Shown here: one piece after another, positions 55,091 through 64,000 of the stretch
How positions within the stretch are numbered: the stretch's first letter is position 1
How the letters are laid out: each line of letters opens with the position of its first letter
NCBI GenBank assembly: GCA_903882745.1
Contig: CAIRYG010000011.1
Location: forward strand, 248,001-312,000
Length of the DNA stretch: 64,000 nt
Direction of reading: 5' to 3'
From: an uncultured Gemmatimonadota bacterium
GTDB taxonomy: Bacteria; Gemmatimonadota; Gemmatimonadetes; Gemmatimonadales; Gemmatimonadaceae
Made by a program: the position numbers and the translations under genes
Notes under the pieces: generated by a model
Databases searched by the model: none
Seen by the model: the letters and a program-made list of their open reading frames with translations, nothing else
What the model was told of the DNA's origin: nothing

Positions 55091-56448
55091 CCGGCGACCG
55101 GCGTCGTGCGTTGCCCGCGGTGGGCACACTCCTTGAGCTCGACGCCGTGCGTACCCTGCTCACACAGGCCCCACGAGATCTGGTGACCGATGTGGTGCGC
55201 AGCGTGATCGACGACGCCCGTCACCGGCTCGTGGATACCCCAGACAACGTCGACTGGGGACAGCTGATTACGGAGCGACTCGCACAACGCCGCACCCCAT
55301 CGCTGCGCCCCGTGATCAACGCGACGGGCGTGGTGCTCCACACGAATCTCGGGCGCGCTCCCCTCGCGCGCGTGGCACTCGACGCCATGCGCGACGTCGC
55401 GAGCGGCTTCTCGAATCTCGAGTACGACATCGACTCCGGCGAGCGCGGCTCCCGGCATAGGCACTGCGCCGATCTTCTCTGTGAGCTGACCGGCGCCGAC
55501 GACGCGATGGTGGTGAACAACTGCGCCGCCGCACTCGTACTCGCCCTGAATACCGTAAGTGACGGACGCGACGCGGTGATCTCGCGCGGCGAGCTGGTGG
55601 AAATCGGCGGCAGCTTCCGTGTTCCCGACATCATGAGCAAGAGCGGAGCGCGGCTGGTTGAGGTGGGGACCACCAATCGGACGCATCTCGACGACTACCG
55701 TCGTGCACTGACTCCTGAAACCGGGGCGATCGTATCGGTGCACCGCAGCAACTTCGCGCTCGAAGGGTTTGTCGCCTCGGTCAGTGCGGCGGCGCTCGCC
55801 CCGCTCGCCCACGCATCGGGCGTCCCCCTGCTGCACGACTTCGGCAGCGGCCTCATGCTCGATCTCTCGGCCTGGGGACTCACCGGTGAGCCCACCGCAC
55901 GCGACGCCGTGCGCGGTGGCGCCGCGCTCGTGATGATGAGCGGCGACAAACTGCTCGGCGGCCCCCAAGCGGGAATCATCGTCGGTCGCGCGGCGATGAT
56001 CGACGCGCTGCGCCGCAATCCGCTGGCGCGCGCCCTCCGCGTGGACAAGCTGACACTCTCCGCGCTCGAAGCCACACTTATGCTCTACCGCGAGCCCGAA
56101 CGCGCGGTGCGGGAGATTCCCGCGCTCGCCATGCTCACGGCAACCGCGGGCTCGCTCGTGGCGCGCGCCGAGGAGCTGGTGACAGCTCTGCAGTCGCGGG
56201 GCATCACGTCCGCCATCGTCGAGACCGAAGCCTCAGTGGGAGGCGGCGCATTCCCGACCGCACGCATTCCATCCATTGCGCTCGCCCTCAGCGCGGCATC
56301 GGCCTCGCGCGTCGAAGCACGGTTGCGTGAGGCGCCCGTCCCGGTGGTTGGACGCATCGCCAACGGCCGTGTGCTCCTCGACCTGCGCGGCATCCTTCCC
56401 GACACTGAACCGCTGTTGCTCTCCGCGATTGAGCGTGCACTCCCATGA
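55087..56448 (+). CDS. selA: L-seryl-tRNA(Sec) selenium transferase
   Basis: PLP enzyme that converts Ser-tRNA(Sec) to Sec-tRNA(Sec) with selenophosphate, so the organism is predicted to make selenoproteins. The 453-residue protein has the N-terminal LPAVGTLLELDAV, PVINATGVVLHTNLGRAPLA, SNLEYDIDSGERGSRHRH, VNNCAAALVLALNT, EVGTTNRTHLDDY, and the PLP lysine K288 in MSGDKLLGGPQAGIIVG. Start GTG 55087 overlaps the upstream stop. selB, selC and selD are not in the window. It sits among genes for tRNA charging and purines, not in a classic sel cluster. Confidence 0.97.
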   Translation: MTGDRRRALPAVGTLLELDAVRTLLTQAPRDLVTDVVRSVIDDARHRLVDTPDNVDWGQLITERLAQRRTPSLRPVINATGVVLHTNLGRAPLARVALDAMRDVASGFSNLEYDIDSGERGSRHRHCADLLCELTGADDAMVVNNCAAALVLALNTVSDGRDAVISRGELVEIGGSFRVPDIMSKSGARLVEVGTTNRTHLDDYRRALTPETGAIVSVHRSNFALEGFVASVSAAALAPLAHASGVPLLHDFGSGLMLDLSAWGLTGEPTARDAVRGGAALVMMSGDKLLGGPQAGIIVGRAAMIDALRRNPLARALRVDKLTLSALEATLMLYREPERAVREIPALAMLTATAGSLVARAEELVTALQSRGITSAIVETEASVGGGAFPTARIPSIALALSAASASRVEARLREAPVPVVGRIANGRVLLDLRGILPDTEPLLLSAIERALP

Positions 56449-57005
56449 CCATCCTACAAACTGGACGCCCTGCCCTCTTCATCGACCGCGATGGTACGCT
56501 GATGCAGGATGTTGGGTACATCAAAGATCCGAACGACGTCGCGCTTCTCCCCGACGCCGCGAGCGCCATTCGGCAAATGAACCTCGCGCGGTGGCCGGTG
56601 ATTGTCGTCACGAATCAGTCGGGCATCGCGCGCGGCATGCTGACGGAAGCCGACTACGTCGCGGTCAAGACGCGCCTCGATGAGCAGCTCCGTGAGGGAG
56701 GCGCGCACATCGACGCGCACTATTACTGCCCGCACCATCCCGAGTTTGGCGGCGATTGCAGCTGCCGGAAGCCGGGCACCGCGTTGTTCGATCGAGCCAT
56801 CACGGATCACATCATTGACGCCTCGCGCTCGGTGTTCGTGGGCGATCGTTGGCGCGACGTTGCGCCTGCGTTGCATTACGCGGCGCTGGGCATTCTCGTG
56901 CCGGGGCCTCATACGCCCGCCGAGGATATTGCGATGGCGCGGTCGAAGGCCGACGTCGTGGCGACGCTGGCCGAAGCGGTACATCGAATCCTCCCCGACG
57001 CATGA
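56445..57005 (+). CDS. gmhB: Heptose-1,7-bisphosphate 7-phosphatase
   Basis: HAD-family phosphatase acting on D-glycero-D-manno-heptose 1,7-bisphosphate for LPS inner-core (ADP-heptose) synthesis. The 186-residue protein has the nucleophile motif FIDRDGTL, VVTNQSGIARG (motif 2), the zinc-binding loop CPHHPEFGGDCSCRKP with its Cys/His set, and VFVGDRWRD (motif 4). Histidinol phosphatase is the close alternative, but the zinc-loop spacing and length fit GmhB. It overlaps selA and purN by 4 bp each. Confidence 0.9.
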   Translation: MTILQTGRPALFIDRDGTLMQDVGYIKDPNDVALLPDAASAIRQMNLARWPVIVVTNQSGIARGMLTEADYVAVKTRLDEQLREGGAHIDAHYYCPHHPEFGGDCSCRKPGTALFDRAITDHIIDASRSVFVGDRWRDVAPALHYAALGILVPGPHTPAEDIAMARSKADVVATLAEAVHRILPDA

Positions 57006-57715
57006 CGCAGGGCATGAGGCAGGGCGTGACGCATCGACTGGCGCTGTTCGCATCGGGGAGCGGCTCGAATGTTCAGGCCATCCTGGACTATCAGGCGGCA
57101 CTCGGCGCGGGTGCGCCCTTTGCCCCTGCGCTCGTCGTGACGGATCGTGCCAATGCCGGCGTGCTCGCACGCGCGGCTGCAGCGGGCGTTCCGAGTGTTG
57201 TGTTGGATGCTCCTGCCGATGGCCCTGCGATGCGTGCGCTGCTCGACGCACACGGCATCACGCTGATCGCGTTGGCCGGCTATCTCAAGTTTGTTCCCGC
57301 TGAGGTGACGGCGCAGTGGCGCGGCACATTGCTCAACGTGCATCCCTCGTTGCTCCCGAAGTTCGGCGGCCCCGGGATGTACGGCCATCGTGTCCACCAA
57401 GCGGTCCTCGCCGCTGGTGAGCATGAGAGCGGCGCGACCGTGCACTTTGTGGATGATGTATATGACGGAGGCGCAGTGATTGGCCGCGCACGCGTGGCCG
57501 TGCAGAGCGACGATTCTACGGATGCCCTCGCGGCCCGCGTGCTGCGCGCAGAACATGCGCTGTACCCGCGGGTCGTGCACGCGGTGGCGCTCGGACTCGT
57601 CTCGCTCACGCGTGACGGGCGCGCGCAACTCGCGCCCGATCTCGCGCATCATACCGCGCTGCTTCCATCGCCAGTCGTCCTTGAGTTCGCGCCTGAGACT
57701 CCCTCGCATTTTTGA
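57002..57715 (+). CDS. purN: Phosphoribosylglycinamide formyltransferase
   Basis: Third step of purine synthesis: formylates GAR with 10-formyl-THF, supplied by the glyA route. The 237-residue protein shows LFASGSGSNVQAILDY, the catalytic Asn/His in LLNVHPSLLPKFGGPGMYG and the Asp in GATVHFVDDVYDGG. ATG 57002 overlaps the gmhB stop (ATGA); the second ATG (57014) could also be used. It is followed by purH after 27 bp. Confidence 0.97.
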   Translation: MTQGMRQGVTHRLALFASGSGSNVQAILDYQAALGAGAPFAPALVVTDRANAGVLARAAAAGVPSVVLDAPADGPAMRALLDAHGITLIALAGYLKFVPAEVTAQWRGTLLNVHPSLLPKFGGPGMYGHRVHQAVLAAGEHESGATVHFVDDVYDGGAVIGRARVAVQSDDSTDALAARVLRAEHALYPRVVHAVALGLVSLTRDGRAQLAPDLAHHTALLPSPVVLEFAPETPSHF

Positions 57716-57742
57716 TTGTTTCCACACCATACACCGCCCCGT

Positions 57743-59278
57743 ATGCCTCGCGCCCTGCTTTCTGTCTCTGACAAATCCGGCCTCGCCGACTTCGCCGCTG
57801 GTCTCCACGCACTCGGATGGGAACTCCTCTCGACGGGAGGCACCGCCAAGGCGCTGCGCGACGCGGGGCTCCCGGTGCGCGACGTCAGTGATGTCACTGC
57901 ATTTCCCGAGATGCTCGACGGCCGCGTCAAGACCCTGCACCCCGCGGTGCACGGCGGCTTGCTCGCACGACGTGACCTGGCCGAACATATGGCCGCGATC
58001 GCCGAACATGGCATCGCACCGATCGACTTGGTGTGCGTGAACCTCTATCCGTTCAAGGCCACCACTCGCAAGCCAAACGTGTCGCCTGAGGATGTGATCG
58101 AGCAGATCGACATCGGCGGCCCGTCCATGATCCGCTCCGCCGCCAAGAACTTCGCCTCGGTCACCTGTGTCGTGGATCCGTCGGATTACGCCGACGTGCT
58201 CGCGACGCTGCGCGAAGGACGCGACGACCTCGACCTGCGCCGCCTGCTCGCCGCCAAGGTGTTTGAGCACACCGCTGCCTACGACGCCGCCATCGCGGCG
58301 TGGTTCGCATCGCAGCGTGGCGAACATTTCCCGGCCCGCGTCACGGTGGCACTCGAACGCCAGCAGTCGCTGCGCTACGGGGAAAATCCGGGGCAGCAAG
58401 CCGCCTTCTATGTAGAAGAGCCGGGCGCAGGGCTCTCGGGGCTCGTGCAGCACGGCGGCAAAAAACTTTCGTTCAACAACTTTCTCGACCTCGAAGGCGC
58501 GTTGCTCGCCTCTGACCCGTACGTGGGAGAGATCTGCTGCGCCATCGTCAAGCACACCACCCCGTGCGGTCTTGCCGTTGGCACCTCGGCGCTCGACGCC
58601 TACAAGAAAGCCCTCGCCTGCGATCCGGTGAGCGCCTTCGGCTCGGTGATTGCCTTCACCGTCGAGGTCGATGCCGCAGCGGCCGCTGCCGTGGCGTCGC
58701 TCTTTGTGGAATGCGTGGTCGCCCCGTCGTTCTCCGACGAGGCGCTGCGCCTGTTGGGTGAGAAGAAGAACCTCCGCGTCCTCGTGGGGAGCGCCCGCCC
58801 CAAGGCCGGCGCGATGGACCTCAAGACGGTGCGCGGTGGGTTCCTGATGCAGGAACGCGCCACGCCGGTGCTCGACGACGACAGCAGCTGGACCGTCGTC
58901 TCCGAGCGTCAGCCCACGGCCGCCGAACGGGCCGACCTGCTGTTCGCCTGGCGCGCCGTGGCGAGTGTGAAGAGCAATGCCATCGTGCTGGCCCGCAACG
59001 GCGCCACGATTGGGATTGGCGCCGGCCAGATGTCGCGCGTGGATGCCGCCTTTCTGGCGGTGCACAAGGCACGCGGCGCCGGGCACACCACCGACGGCTC
59101 GGCGCTGGGCTCCGACGCCTTCTTTCCCTTCCGCGACGGCATTGATCAAGCCGCCACGGCGGGCGTTCGGGCCATTGTGCAGCCCGGGGGGTCGGTGCGC
59201 GACGCGGAGGTCATTGCGGCCGCGAATGAGCACGGCATCGCTATGATTTTCACCGGCCGGCGGACCTTCCGCCACTAA
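57743..59278 (+). CDS. purH: Bifunctional AICAR formyltransferase/IMP cyclohydrolase
   Basis: Catalyses the last two steps to IMP. The 511-residue protein has the N-terminal MGS-like cyclohydrolase domain ([40 protein letters not shown]) and the C-terminal formyltransferase domain ([41 protein letters not shown]). The final GRRTFRH is typical. ATG 57743 begins the MGS domain. It forms a purine pair with purN. Confidence 0.98.
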   Translation: MPRALLSVSDKSGLADFAAGLHALGWELLSTGGTAKALRDAGLPVRDVSDVTAFPEMLDGRVKTLHPAVHGGLLARRDLAEHMAAIAEHGIAPIDLVCVNLYPFKATTRKPNVSPEDVIEQIDIGGPSMIRSAAKNFASVTCVVDPSDYADVLATLREGRDDLDLRRLLAAKVFEHTAAYDAAIAAWFASQRGEHFPARVTVALERQQSLRYGENPGQQAAFYVEEPGAGLSGLVQHGGKKLSFNNFLDLEGALLASDPYVGEICCAIVKHTTPCGLAVGTSALDAYKKALACDPVSAFGSVIAFTVEVDAAAAAAVASLFVECVVAPSFSDEALRLLGEKKNLRVLVGSARPKAGAMDLKTVRGGFLMQERATPVLDDDSSWTVVSERQPTAAERADLLFAWRAVASVKSNAIVLARNGATIGIGAGQMSRVDAAFLAVHKARGAGHTTDGSALGSDAFFPFRDGIDQAATAGVRAIVQPGGSVRDAEVIAAANEHGIAMIFTGRRTFRH

Positions 59279-59291
59279 ATCGCGGTAAATG

Positions 59292-59310
59292 GGGGGGCAG
59301 TCTGCCCCCC
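59292..59310 (+). terminator. Possible hairpin after purH
   Basis: GGGGGGCA and TGCCCCCC pair over 8 bp around a 3-base loop, 13 bp past the purH stop. A T-run is missing, so termination is uncertain. Confidence 0.4.
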
Positions 59311-59389
59311 GCCCCCGCTTCCCTCGCTACCTCGGGGAGGCGACATTTCACGGTTGTTCCGGAAGCATTACCAAACACAGCCAGGTCCC

Positions 59390-61684
59390 ATGGCGTCTTC
59401 GACCGCCTCGCACGATCTCGATTATCGCCCGTCATACCTCGCCGCCGGCATCGCCGCGGCGCTGGTCTTCGGGCTCTATGTACTCACCCTCTCGCCCGAC
59501 ACGGCGATGTGGGACACCTCCGAGTACATCACCGCCGCCTACACCCTCGGCATCCCGCATCCGCCGGGCAACCCGTTCTTCGTGCTCATGGGACGCGTCT
59601 TTGCGCTGCTCCCCATTGCGCCGAACGTTGCCATGCGGATCAACCTCATGGCCGCACTGTCGAGCGCGGTCAGCGCCGGCATGTGGTTCCTGATCACCGA
59701 ACGGGTGCTGGTGGGGTGGTTCTCTGAGCGCTGGCAGCGCATCGCTGGCGGCGCACTCGCCGTGATCATCGGCGCCACGGCTTTCACGGTGTGGTCGCAG
59801 TCGGTGGTCAATGAAAAGGTGTACACGATCTCGCTCGCCGGGCTTGCGGTGGCCGCGTGGCTCACCGTGCGCTGGTGCGATGAGCCCGATGGCCCATACG
59901 CCGACAAGACGCTCGTGCTGATCGCCTACACCATTGGGTTGGGCTACGCCGTGCACATGGCCGGTATGTTGGTCGCCCCGGCCGTTGGGCTTGCCGTGCT
60001 GATTCGCCGTCCGTTGTCGATCCTGCGCTGGAAGCTCCTGCTCGCCTGTGCAGCCGCGGTACTTGTCGGAGGGTCGTCGTTCGCGACGCAGCCGATCCGA
60101 GCGGCCCTTTTCCCCGCGATCAACGAAGGAGAGCCCACCGCATGCCGCGATGGACTCAAGGTGTCCTGCACCTTCTCCTCCGGGACGAAGGACGCCTTCA
60201 TGTACAACTTCAATCGCGGCCAGTACGGCAAGCCGGAGCTCAACGAGCGCCAGGCCCCGCTCTCGGCGCAGATTGGCATGTGGTGGCTCTACTTCAAGTG
60301 GCAGTGGGTGCGTGACGCCCACGGCGAACGTCCGGGGCTCCAGAGCGCGCTCGCGGCCGTCTTCCTGGTACTCGGCCTCCTAGGCGGCTTCGTACACTGG
60401 AAGCGCGACCCTCGAAGCTTTGCCTTCTTTGGGCCGCTGATGTTCACGCTCACGTTATTGCTGATCTACTACCTGAACTTCAAGTATGGCGCGAGCCAGG
60501 ACCCAGAGCTCGGCGATTCGGTCAATCGAGAAGTGCGTGATCGAGACTACTTCTATCTCTGGAGTTTCTCAGCGTGGAGCGTGTGGGCCGCGCTCGGACT
60601 GGTGTACGTATGGGAATCCATCGCCGCCGTGATTGGCCGCGAGGAAGTGCTGCTGGGCAAGGAGCGGATCGAACTCCCGACGCGGAACGCGTGGATGGCT
60701 GCGAGCCCCGTGCTCCTGCTCGCCTTCGTACCGCTCTTCGGGAACTGGGAAGCGTCGTCGCGCCGCGGTCAGACCGACACCGGCGACTTCGCCGTCGACA
60801 TGCTCAACTCCGTGGAGCCCTACGGCATCCTCGTGACGGTCGGCGACAACGACACCTTCCCGCTCTGGTACGCGCAGGAAGTGCTCGGCGTCCGTAAGGA
60901 CGTGCTCGTCGCCAACACCTCCCTGCTCAACACCGATTGGTACACCCGCCAGATGATCCGGCGCCCCGTGTACGATTACGACGAAGCCAAGGGACCGGCC
61001 GCGTATAAAGGTCGCGCGTGGAAGAAGCCGACCAAGCCTGTTCTCGCGATGACCATGAACGAAGCGGACGCCGTGCCCCTCGGCACAGAAATCCGTGAAC
61101 CGCAGCTCTTTGTGAAGGACAAGATCCGCGCCATCGTCGCACCGCGCTTCTTGCAGCGCGCCGACATGTTCGTCCTGCGCATGATTCAAGATTCGGATCG
61201 TCCGATGTACTTCAGCCGCACCTCAGGGGGCTACGGCTCCGAGCTCGGCTTCTCGCCCTATCTCCTCACGCAGGGAATGGCGCGCAAGCTGATGCAGGAC
61301 TCGGTGAAGGCCGCCAAGGACACGGTACGCGTGCCGGGCGAGGGCTTTGTGGATGTCGCCACGACCGCGTCGCTCTGGAAGGAGTTCAAGGCCCCCGAAG
61401 CGCTCATTCGGAAGGGCGACTGGGTTGACCGTCCCTCCGTCGGCATTCCGTACCTGTACGTCTCCACGGGCGTGGTGCTCGGCGAAGCCCTCGGCGCACA
61501 GGGAGATGCCAAGGGATCGGCCGAAGCGATGCAGCGCGCACGGCTCGTGGCGCGGGCGACCAAGCTGGAAGACCTCTTTGGGGCGGAACAGCCAGCCGCC
61601 GCCCCCGTGTTTCAGGGTGACACCGCGCTAGGTCCCAAGGCTCCGGCCAAGCGGCCGGTAAAGGCTCCGGCTAAGAAGCCGTAG
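59390..61684 (+). CDS. DUF2723-family multi-pass membrane protein
   Basis: A 764-residue protein with ~10 membrane segments in the first 500 residues and a soluble C-terminal part. The N-terminus has the family hallmark LSPDTAMWDTSEYITAAYTL followed by IPHPPGNPFFVLMGR, as in DUF2723/TMEM260-type proteins, which resemble GT-C glycosyltransferases (TMEM260 O-mannosylates proteins). LNFKYGASQDPELGDSVNRE and VTVGDNDTFPLWYAQEVLG are further conserved segments. A Lys/Pro/Ala-rich tail ends the protein. Bacterial function is unproven. The start at ATG 59390 is the first with a good membrane topology. It overlaps the convergent Hpt gene by 14 bp. Confidence 0.88.
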   Translation: MASSTASHDLDYRPSYLAAGIAAALVFGLYVLTLSPDTAMWDTSEYITAAYTLGIPHPPGNPFFVLMGRVFALLPIAPNVAMRINLMAALSSAVSAGMWFLITERVLVGWFSERWQRIAGGALAVIIGATAFTVWSQSVVNEKVYTISLAGLAVAAWLTVRWCDEPDGPYADKTLVLIAYTIGLGYAVHMAGMLVAPAVGLAVLIRRPLSILRWKLLLACAAAVLVGGSSFATQPIRAALFPAINEGEPTACRDGLKVSCTFSSGTKDAFMYNFNRGQYGKPELNERQAPLSAQIGMWWLYFKWQWVRDAHGERPGLQSALAAVFLVLGLLGGFVHWKRDPRSFAFFGPLMFTLTLLLIYYLNFKYGASQDPELGDSVNREVRDRDYFYLWSFSAWSVWAALGLVYVWESIAAVIGREEVLLGKERIELPTRNAWMAASPVLLLAFVPLFGNWEASSRRGQTDTGDFAVDMLNSVEPYGILVTVGDNDTFPLWYAQEVLGVRKDVLVANTSLLNTDWYTRQMIRRPVYDYDEAKGPAAYKGRAWKKPTKPVLAMTMNEADAVPLGTEIREPQLFVKDKIRAIVAPRFLQRADMFVLRMIQDSDRPMYFSRTSGGYGSELGFSPYLLTQGMARKLMQDSVKAAKDTVRVPGEGFVDVATTASLWKEFKAPEALIRKGDWVDRPSVGIPYLYVSTGVVLGEALGAQGDAKGSAEAMQRARLVARATKLEDLFGAEQPAAAPVFQGDTALGPKAPAKRPVKAPAKKP

Positions 61685-62024
61685 CGATCGCGCGCATCCA
61701 CTCGCGCGCAACCCGATACCGATCCTGGACCACGAGAACGCCGTCGGCAGCTGCCGCGGCGTTCTCGGCTTTTCCGGCCTCTTCCATCTGCTGACAGGCA
61801 TCGCCGAGTGCGAGGGCCCCAAGTTGCCGCGCACTGGCCTTGAGGGCGTGGGCGATGGCCGCGGCCTCACGCAGGCGGCCGGCGGAGACCTCGGTGGCCA
61901 TGGCCGGGACGCGTTCGTCCGCAAACTGGACGAAGGTCGCAAGCATGACCGCAAGCATCTCGTCGCCCCCCACGCTCCGGAGCAGGTCGAGCGCAGGATT
62001 CGCGTCGTCTGGAATCTCAGCCAT
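61671..62024 (-). CDS. Hpt-domain phosphotransfer protein
   Basis: A 117-residue all-helical protein with the histidine phosphotransfer signature IAHALKASARQLGALAL and phospho-accepting H59, followed by a QMEEAGKAENA helix. It would relay phosphate in a multi-step two-component pathway. No hybrid kinase lies nearby; the orphan response regulator at 17.4 kb is too distant to infer partnership. It is convergent with the DUF2723 gene with a 14 bp overlap. Confidence 0.9.
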   Translation of the reverse strand: MAEIPDDANPALDLLRSVGGDEMLAVMLATFVQFADERVPAMATEVSAGRLREAAAIAHALKASARQLGALALGDACQQMEEAGKAENAAAAADGVLVVQDRYRVAREWMRAIATAS

Positions 62025-62173
62025 CGCAAGGGCTCGCGCGTGGAGGTTAGGGAGCGAGGGACGCGCCCGAGCCGAAGCATACCAGCTTTAGGCGGCTTCG
62101 CGCGAGTGTATGCCAGAAAAGCCACGTTTGAGGTTGCGTCCGAGCGCTCCTCCGGCGACATTACGAAACCTTG

Positions 62174-62259
62174 GGAGGGCTGCGCCGAATTGGTAAGGCA
62201 GCGGTCTTGAAAACCGCCGCGGTGAAAGCCGCTTACAGGTTCGAGTCCTGTGCCCTCCG
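62174..62259 (+). tRNA. tRNA-Ser (TGA)
   Basis: An 86-base class II tRNA with a long variable arm. Acceptor GGAGGGC/GCCCTCC, discriminator G, anticodon loop CTTGAAA (anticodon TGA) in the stem GCGGT/ACCGC, and T-arm ACAGG-TTCGAGT-CCTGT. Confidence 0.95.
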
Positions 62260-62323
62260 CTCCGCCGCCAGGTCATCGACGGCGGCGCTACAGAGGCACG
62301 ACAGAAGCATTAGCAGGTGTTGG

Positions 62324-62414
62324 GGAGCGATGGCCGAGAGGCTGAAGGCACCGGTTTGCTAAACCGACATACGGGTTTACGCCTGTATCGAGGGTTCGAA
62401 TCCCTCTCGCTCCG
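62324..62414 (+). tRNA. tRNA-Ser (GCT)
   Basis: A 91-base class II tRNA. Acceptor GGAGCGA/TCGCTCC, discriminator G, anticodon loop TTGCTAA (anticodon GCT), a long variable arm, and T-arm GAGGG-TTCGAAT-CCCTC. It lies 64 bp after the first tRNA-Ser, and the two are probably one transcript. Confidence 0.95.
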
Positions 62415-62417
62415 TGG

Positions 62418-62449
62418 CGCGGGTCCGCCGGATTTCGGTTGGACCCGCG
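62418..62449 (+). terminator. Weak hairpin after the tRNA-Ser pair
   Basis: CGCGGGTCC (62418-62426) pairs with GGACCCGCG (62441-62449) around a 14-base loop, 4 bp past the second tRNA. No T-run follows; it could also be a processing stem. Confidence 0.4.
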
Positions 62450-62483
62450 TCGTGCATTGCGGCTGAAGGTAAACACCCGTTTC

Positions 62484-62500
62484 CCGGTCACGGTGACCGG
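62484..62500. promoter_or_regulatory. Palindrome in the gltX leader
   Basis: CCGGTCACGGTGACCGG has perfect 8-base arms around one base, 35 bp before the gltX start. A dyad this long in the leader is a candidate operator; no regulator is known. Confidence 0.35.
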
Positions 62501-62535
62501 AACGATTCTCCCGTTCTCGCGGTCCTGCATCTGCC

Positions 62536-64000
62536 ATGAGTGCTCCACACAGCGTTGCCTCCGGTGCTCCTGTTCGCGTCCGATTTGCCCCGTCACCGAC
62601 GGGCTACCTGCATGTCGGCGGCGCGCGGACCGCGCTCTTCAACTGGCTCTTTGCGCGCAAACTCGGCGGCAAGTTTCTGCTCCGCATTGAGGATACCGAC
62701 AAAGCGCGAAGCACCGACGAAAGCACCGCCGCGATCTTTGAAGGACTCACCTGGCTCGGCCTCGAGTGGGACGAAGAGGTTGTGTATCAGGGCGGAAACC
62801 TCGAACGCCATCGCCGCGACGCGCACGCGATGCTCGAGCGCGGACTTGCGTATCGCTGCTTCTGCACGCCGGCCGAGCTCGACGAACGTCGCAAAGCCGC
62901 CGAGAGCGCCAAGACCGCATTCAAGTACGATCGCCGCTGTGATCGCCTGAGCAAGGAAGACGTGGAACGCCGCACGGCCGCTGGCGAGCCCTCGGTGGTG
63001 CGCTTTCGCGTTGCTGACGGTGCCACGTCGTGGCCCGATCTCGTGCACGAGACGATCAGCTTCCCGAATAAGGACATCGAGGATTTCGTCATTCTGCGCT
63101 CGGACGGCACGCCGATCTACAACATGGCGGTGGTGTCAGACGACATTGCGATGGGGATCACCCACGTGATGCGCGGCGACGATCATATCTCCAACACGCC
63201 CAAGCAGATTCTGCTATACGAAGCGCTCGGTGCGTCACTGCCAGTCTTCGCGCACTTCCCGATGATTCACGGGCTCGACGGCAAGAAGCTCTCGAAGCGC
63301 CACGGAGCGACGGCGGTCGGCGACTATCAGCATCTGGGCATTCTCCCCGAGGCGATGAACAACTTCCTCGCGCTCATGGGCTGGAGCCCCGGCGGGGATC
63401 TCGAGGTGATGACGCGCGACGACATGATCGCGCGCTTCGATACCGATCACCTGCTGCGGAAAGCGAGCGTCTTTGACACCAAGAAGCTCGAGTGGATGAA
63501 CGGCCAGCATCTGTCGCGGCTCACGGGCGATGCGCTCGTCGCGGCGATGTCGCCGTCGTTTATCGCGGCTGGTCTCTTTGCCGACGCCGCCGCCGTACAC
63601 GCGGTACAGGAATGGTTCGCCACCGTACTCGAAGACTGCAAAGAACGTGCGCGCACCACCGATCAGCTGGTGGAGCTCGCACGCCCCTTCTTCCCCGGCC
63701 AGCCGCTCGTTATCGACGCGGCCGCGGCGGCCAAGCACTGGGCCGACCCCGCCAAGTCCATCGAATGGCTGCAGGCGGTGCGTGCGCGCCTCGCCGCGAT
63801 CACCGATTGGACTGACGCCGGCATCGAAGCCGATCTCAAGGCGCTGGCCACGGAACTCGGCGTGGGTGCGTCCCCGCTCTTCCAGACAGCTCGCGTCGCG
63901 GTCACTGGCCGCGGTGTCGGTATCAGCATCACCAAGACGATCTTCCGCTTGGGACGCGACGTCTCGCTCGCCAACATCGACAGTGCGTTGACCCACCTCG
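62536..64000 (+). CDS. gltX: Glutamyl-tRNA synthetase (3' end outside window)
   Basis: Charges tRNA-Glu. 488 codons are present and the frame runs off the right edge. The class I signature is SPTGYLHVGGARTALFNW with HVGG at 26-29; the KMSKS equivalent is KLSKR (251-255) in GKKLSKRHGA. LLRIEDTDKARSTDES and YNMAVVSDDIAMGITHVMRG are typical of the bacterial enzyme. A Cys pair (CFC) and a Cys in DRRC near residues 109-135 may form the zinc cluster seen in some members. ATG 62536 is the only start consistent with the conserved N-terminus. Confidence 0.97.
   Translation, partial: MSAPHSVASGAPVRVRFAPSPTGYLHVGGARTALFNWLFARKLGGKFLLRIEDTDKARSTDESTAAIFEGLTWLGLEWDEEVVYQGGNLERHRRDAHAMLERGLAYRCFCTPAELDERRKAAESAKTAFKYDRRCDRLSKEDVERRTAAGEPSVVRFRVADGATSWPDLVHETISFPNKDIEDFVILRSDGTPIYNMAVVSDDIAMGITHVMRGDDHISNTPKQILLYEALGASLPVFAHFPMIHGLDGKKLSKRHGATAVGDYQHLGILPEAMNNFLALMGWSPGGDLEVMTRDDMIARFDTDHLLRKASVFDTKKLEWMNGQHLSRLTGDALVAAMSPSFIAAGLFADAAAVHAVQEWFATVLEDCKERARTTDQLVELARPFFPGQPLVIDAAAAAKHWADPAKSIEWLQAVRARLAAITDWTDAGIEADLKALATELGVGASPLFQTARVAVTGRGVGISITKTIFRLGRDVSLANIDSALTHL

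Noticed and set aside
56909-59275. A 788-codon open frame opposite purN and purH
   Set aside because: purN and purH are both certain. The antisense product is low-information and has no family features.
62174-62259. Class II tRNA considered as selC because selA is nearby
   Set aside because: The anticodon is TGA (serine), not TCA, and the acceptor and T-arm lengths fit tRNA-Ser.

Overview
The window comes from a high-GC Gram-negative bacterium of FCB-group type, most likely Gemmatimonadota. This is inferred from a SusC/SusD outer-membrane pair in a GC-rich genome, many exported peptidases and propeller lipoproteins, a DUF2723 membrane protein and very compact gene overlaps. No rRNA is present to prove it.

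Layout. 1-5.4 kb: exported MBL-fold hydrolase (cut by the window edge) behind a SusC/SusD nutrient-uptake pair. 5.7-10 kb: penicillin-acylase-family Ntn hydrolase, a small membrane protein and an M28 peptidase. 10-12.4 kb: a TonB-dependent receptor preceded by a clear TPP riboswitch and terminator, so probably a thiamine-compound receptor. 12.4-21.3 kb: OFA-family MFS transporter with its overlapping 41-residue small subunit, a Spy/CpxP-like Gly/Met-rich protein, a YncE-like propeller, a nitronate monooxygenase, an orphan OmpR-type regulator and an S9 peptidase.

21.3-35.6 kb is the accessory region. Two minus-strand lipoproteins (a TolB-like propeller and a 1630-residue Ig/RCC1 protein) share an almost identical ~109 bp upstream module, 87 bp of it perfect. 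Beyond each module lies the 3' end of a membrane-spanning SARP-type regulator: intact at 30.6-33.6 kb, and a decayed fragment at 22.6 kb. Between the two modules sits a low-GC defence-like island made of an EVE/PUA-like protein overlapping a SIR2-like protein, followed by a DUF1778/GNAT toxin-antitoxin pair. Further on are a frameshifted FG-GAP/Ig pseudogene, a truncated small-gene pair and a tiny acidic repeat protein.

35.7-51 kb: elongator and initiator tRNA-Met, then a 15-gene minus-strand run, read from thrS through an exported protein, thiolase, CPBP protease, hydroxyacyl-CoA and acyl-CoA dehydrogenases, amino-acid dehydrogenase, rpiB, glyA, a Minf_1886 protein, nnr, thiL, plsC and eno to a ftsB-like gene. 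Many neighbours overlap by 1-4 bp. 51-64 kb: a plus-strand run valS, Big_5 lipoprotein, selA, gmhB, purN, purH and a DUF2723 protein, then a convergent Hpt protein, two tRNA-Ser genes and gltX (cut by the window edge).

Themes: thiamine handling appears twice (riboswitch-controlled receptor; thiL). selA implies selenocysteine use, with its partner genes elsewhere. The best candidates for undescribed biology are the EVE-SIR2 operon and the duplicated SARP/promoter-module/lipoprotein arrangement.
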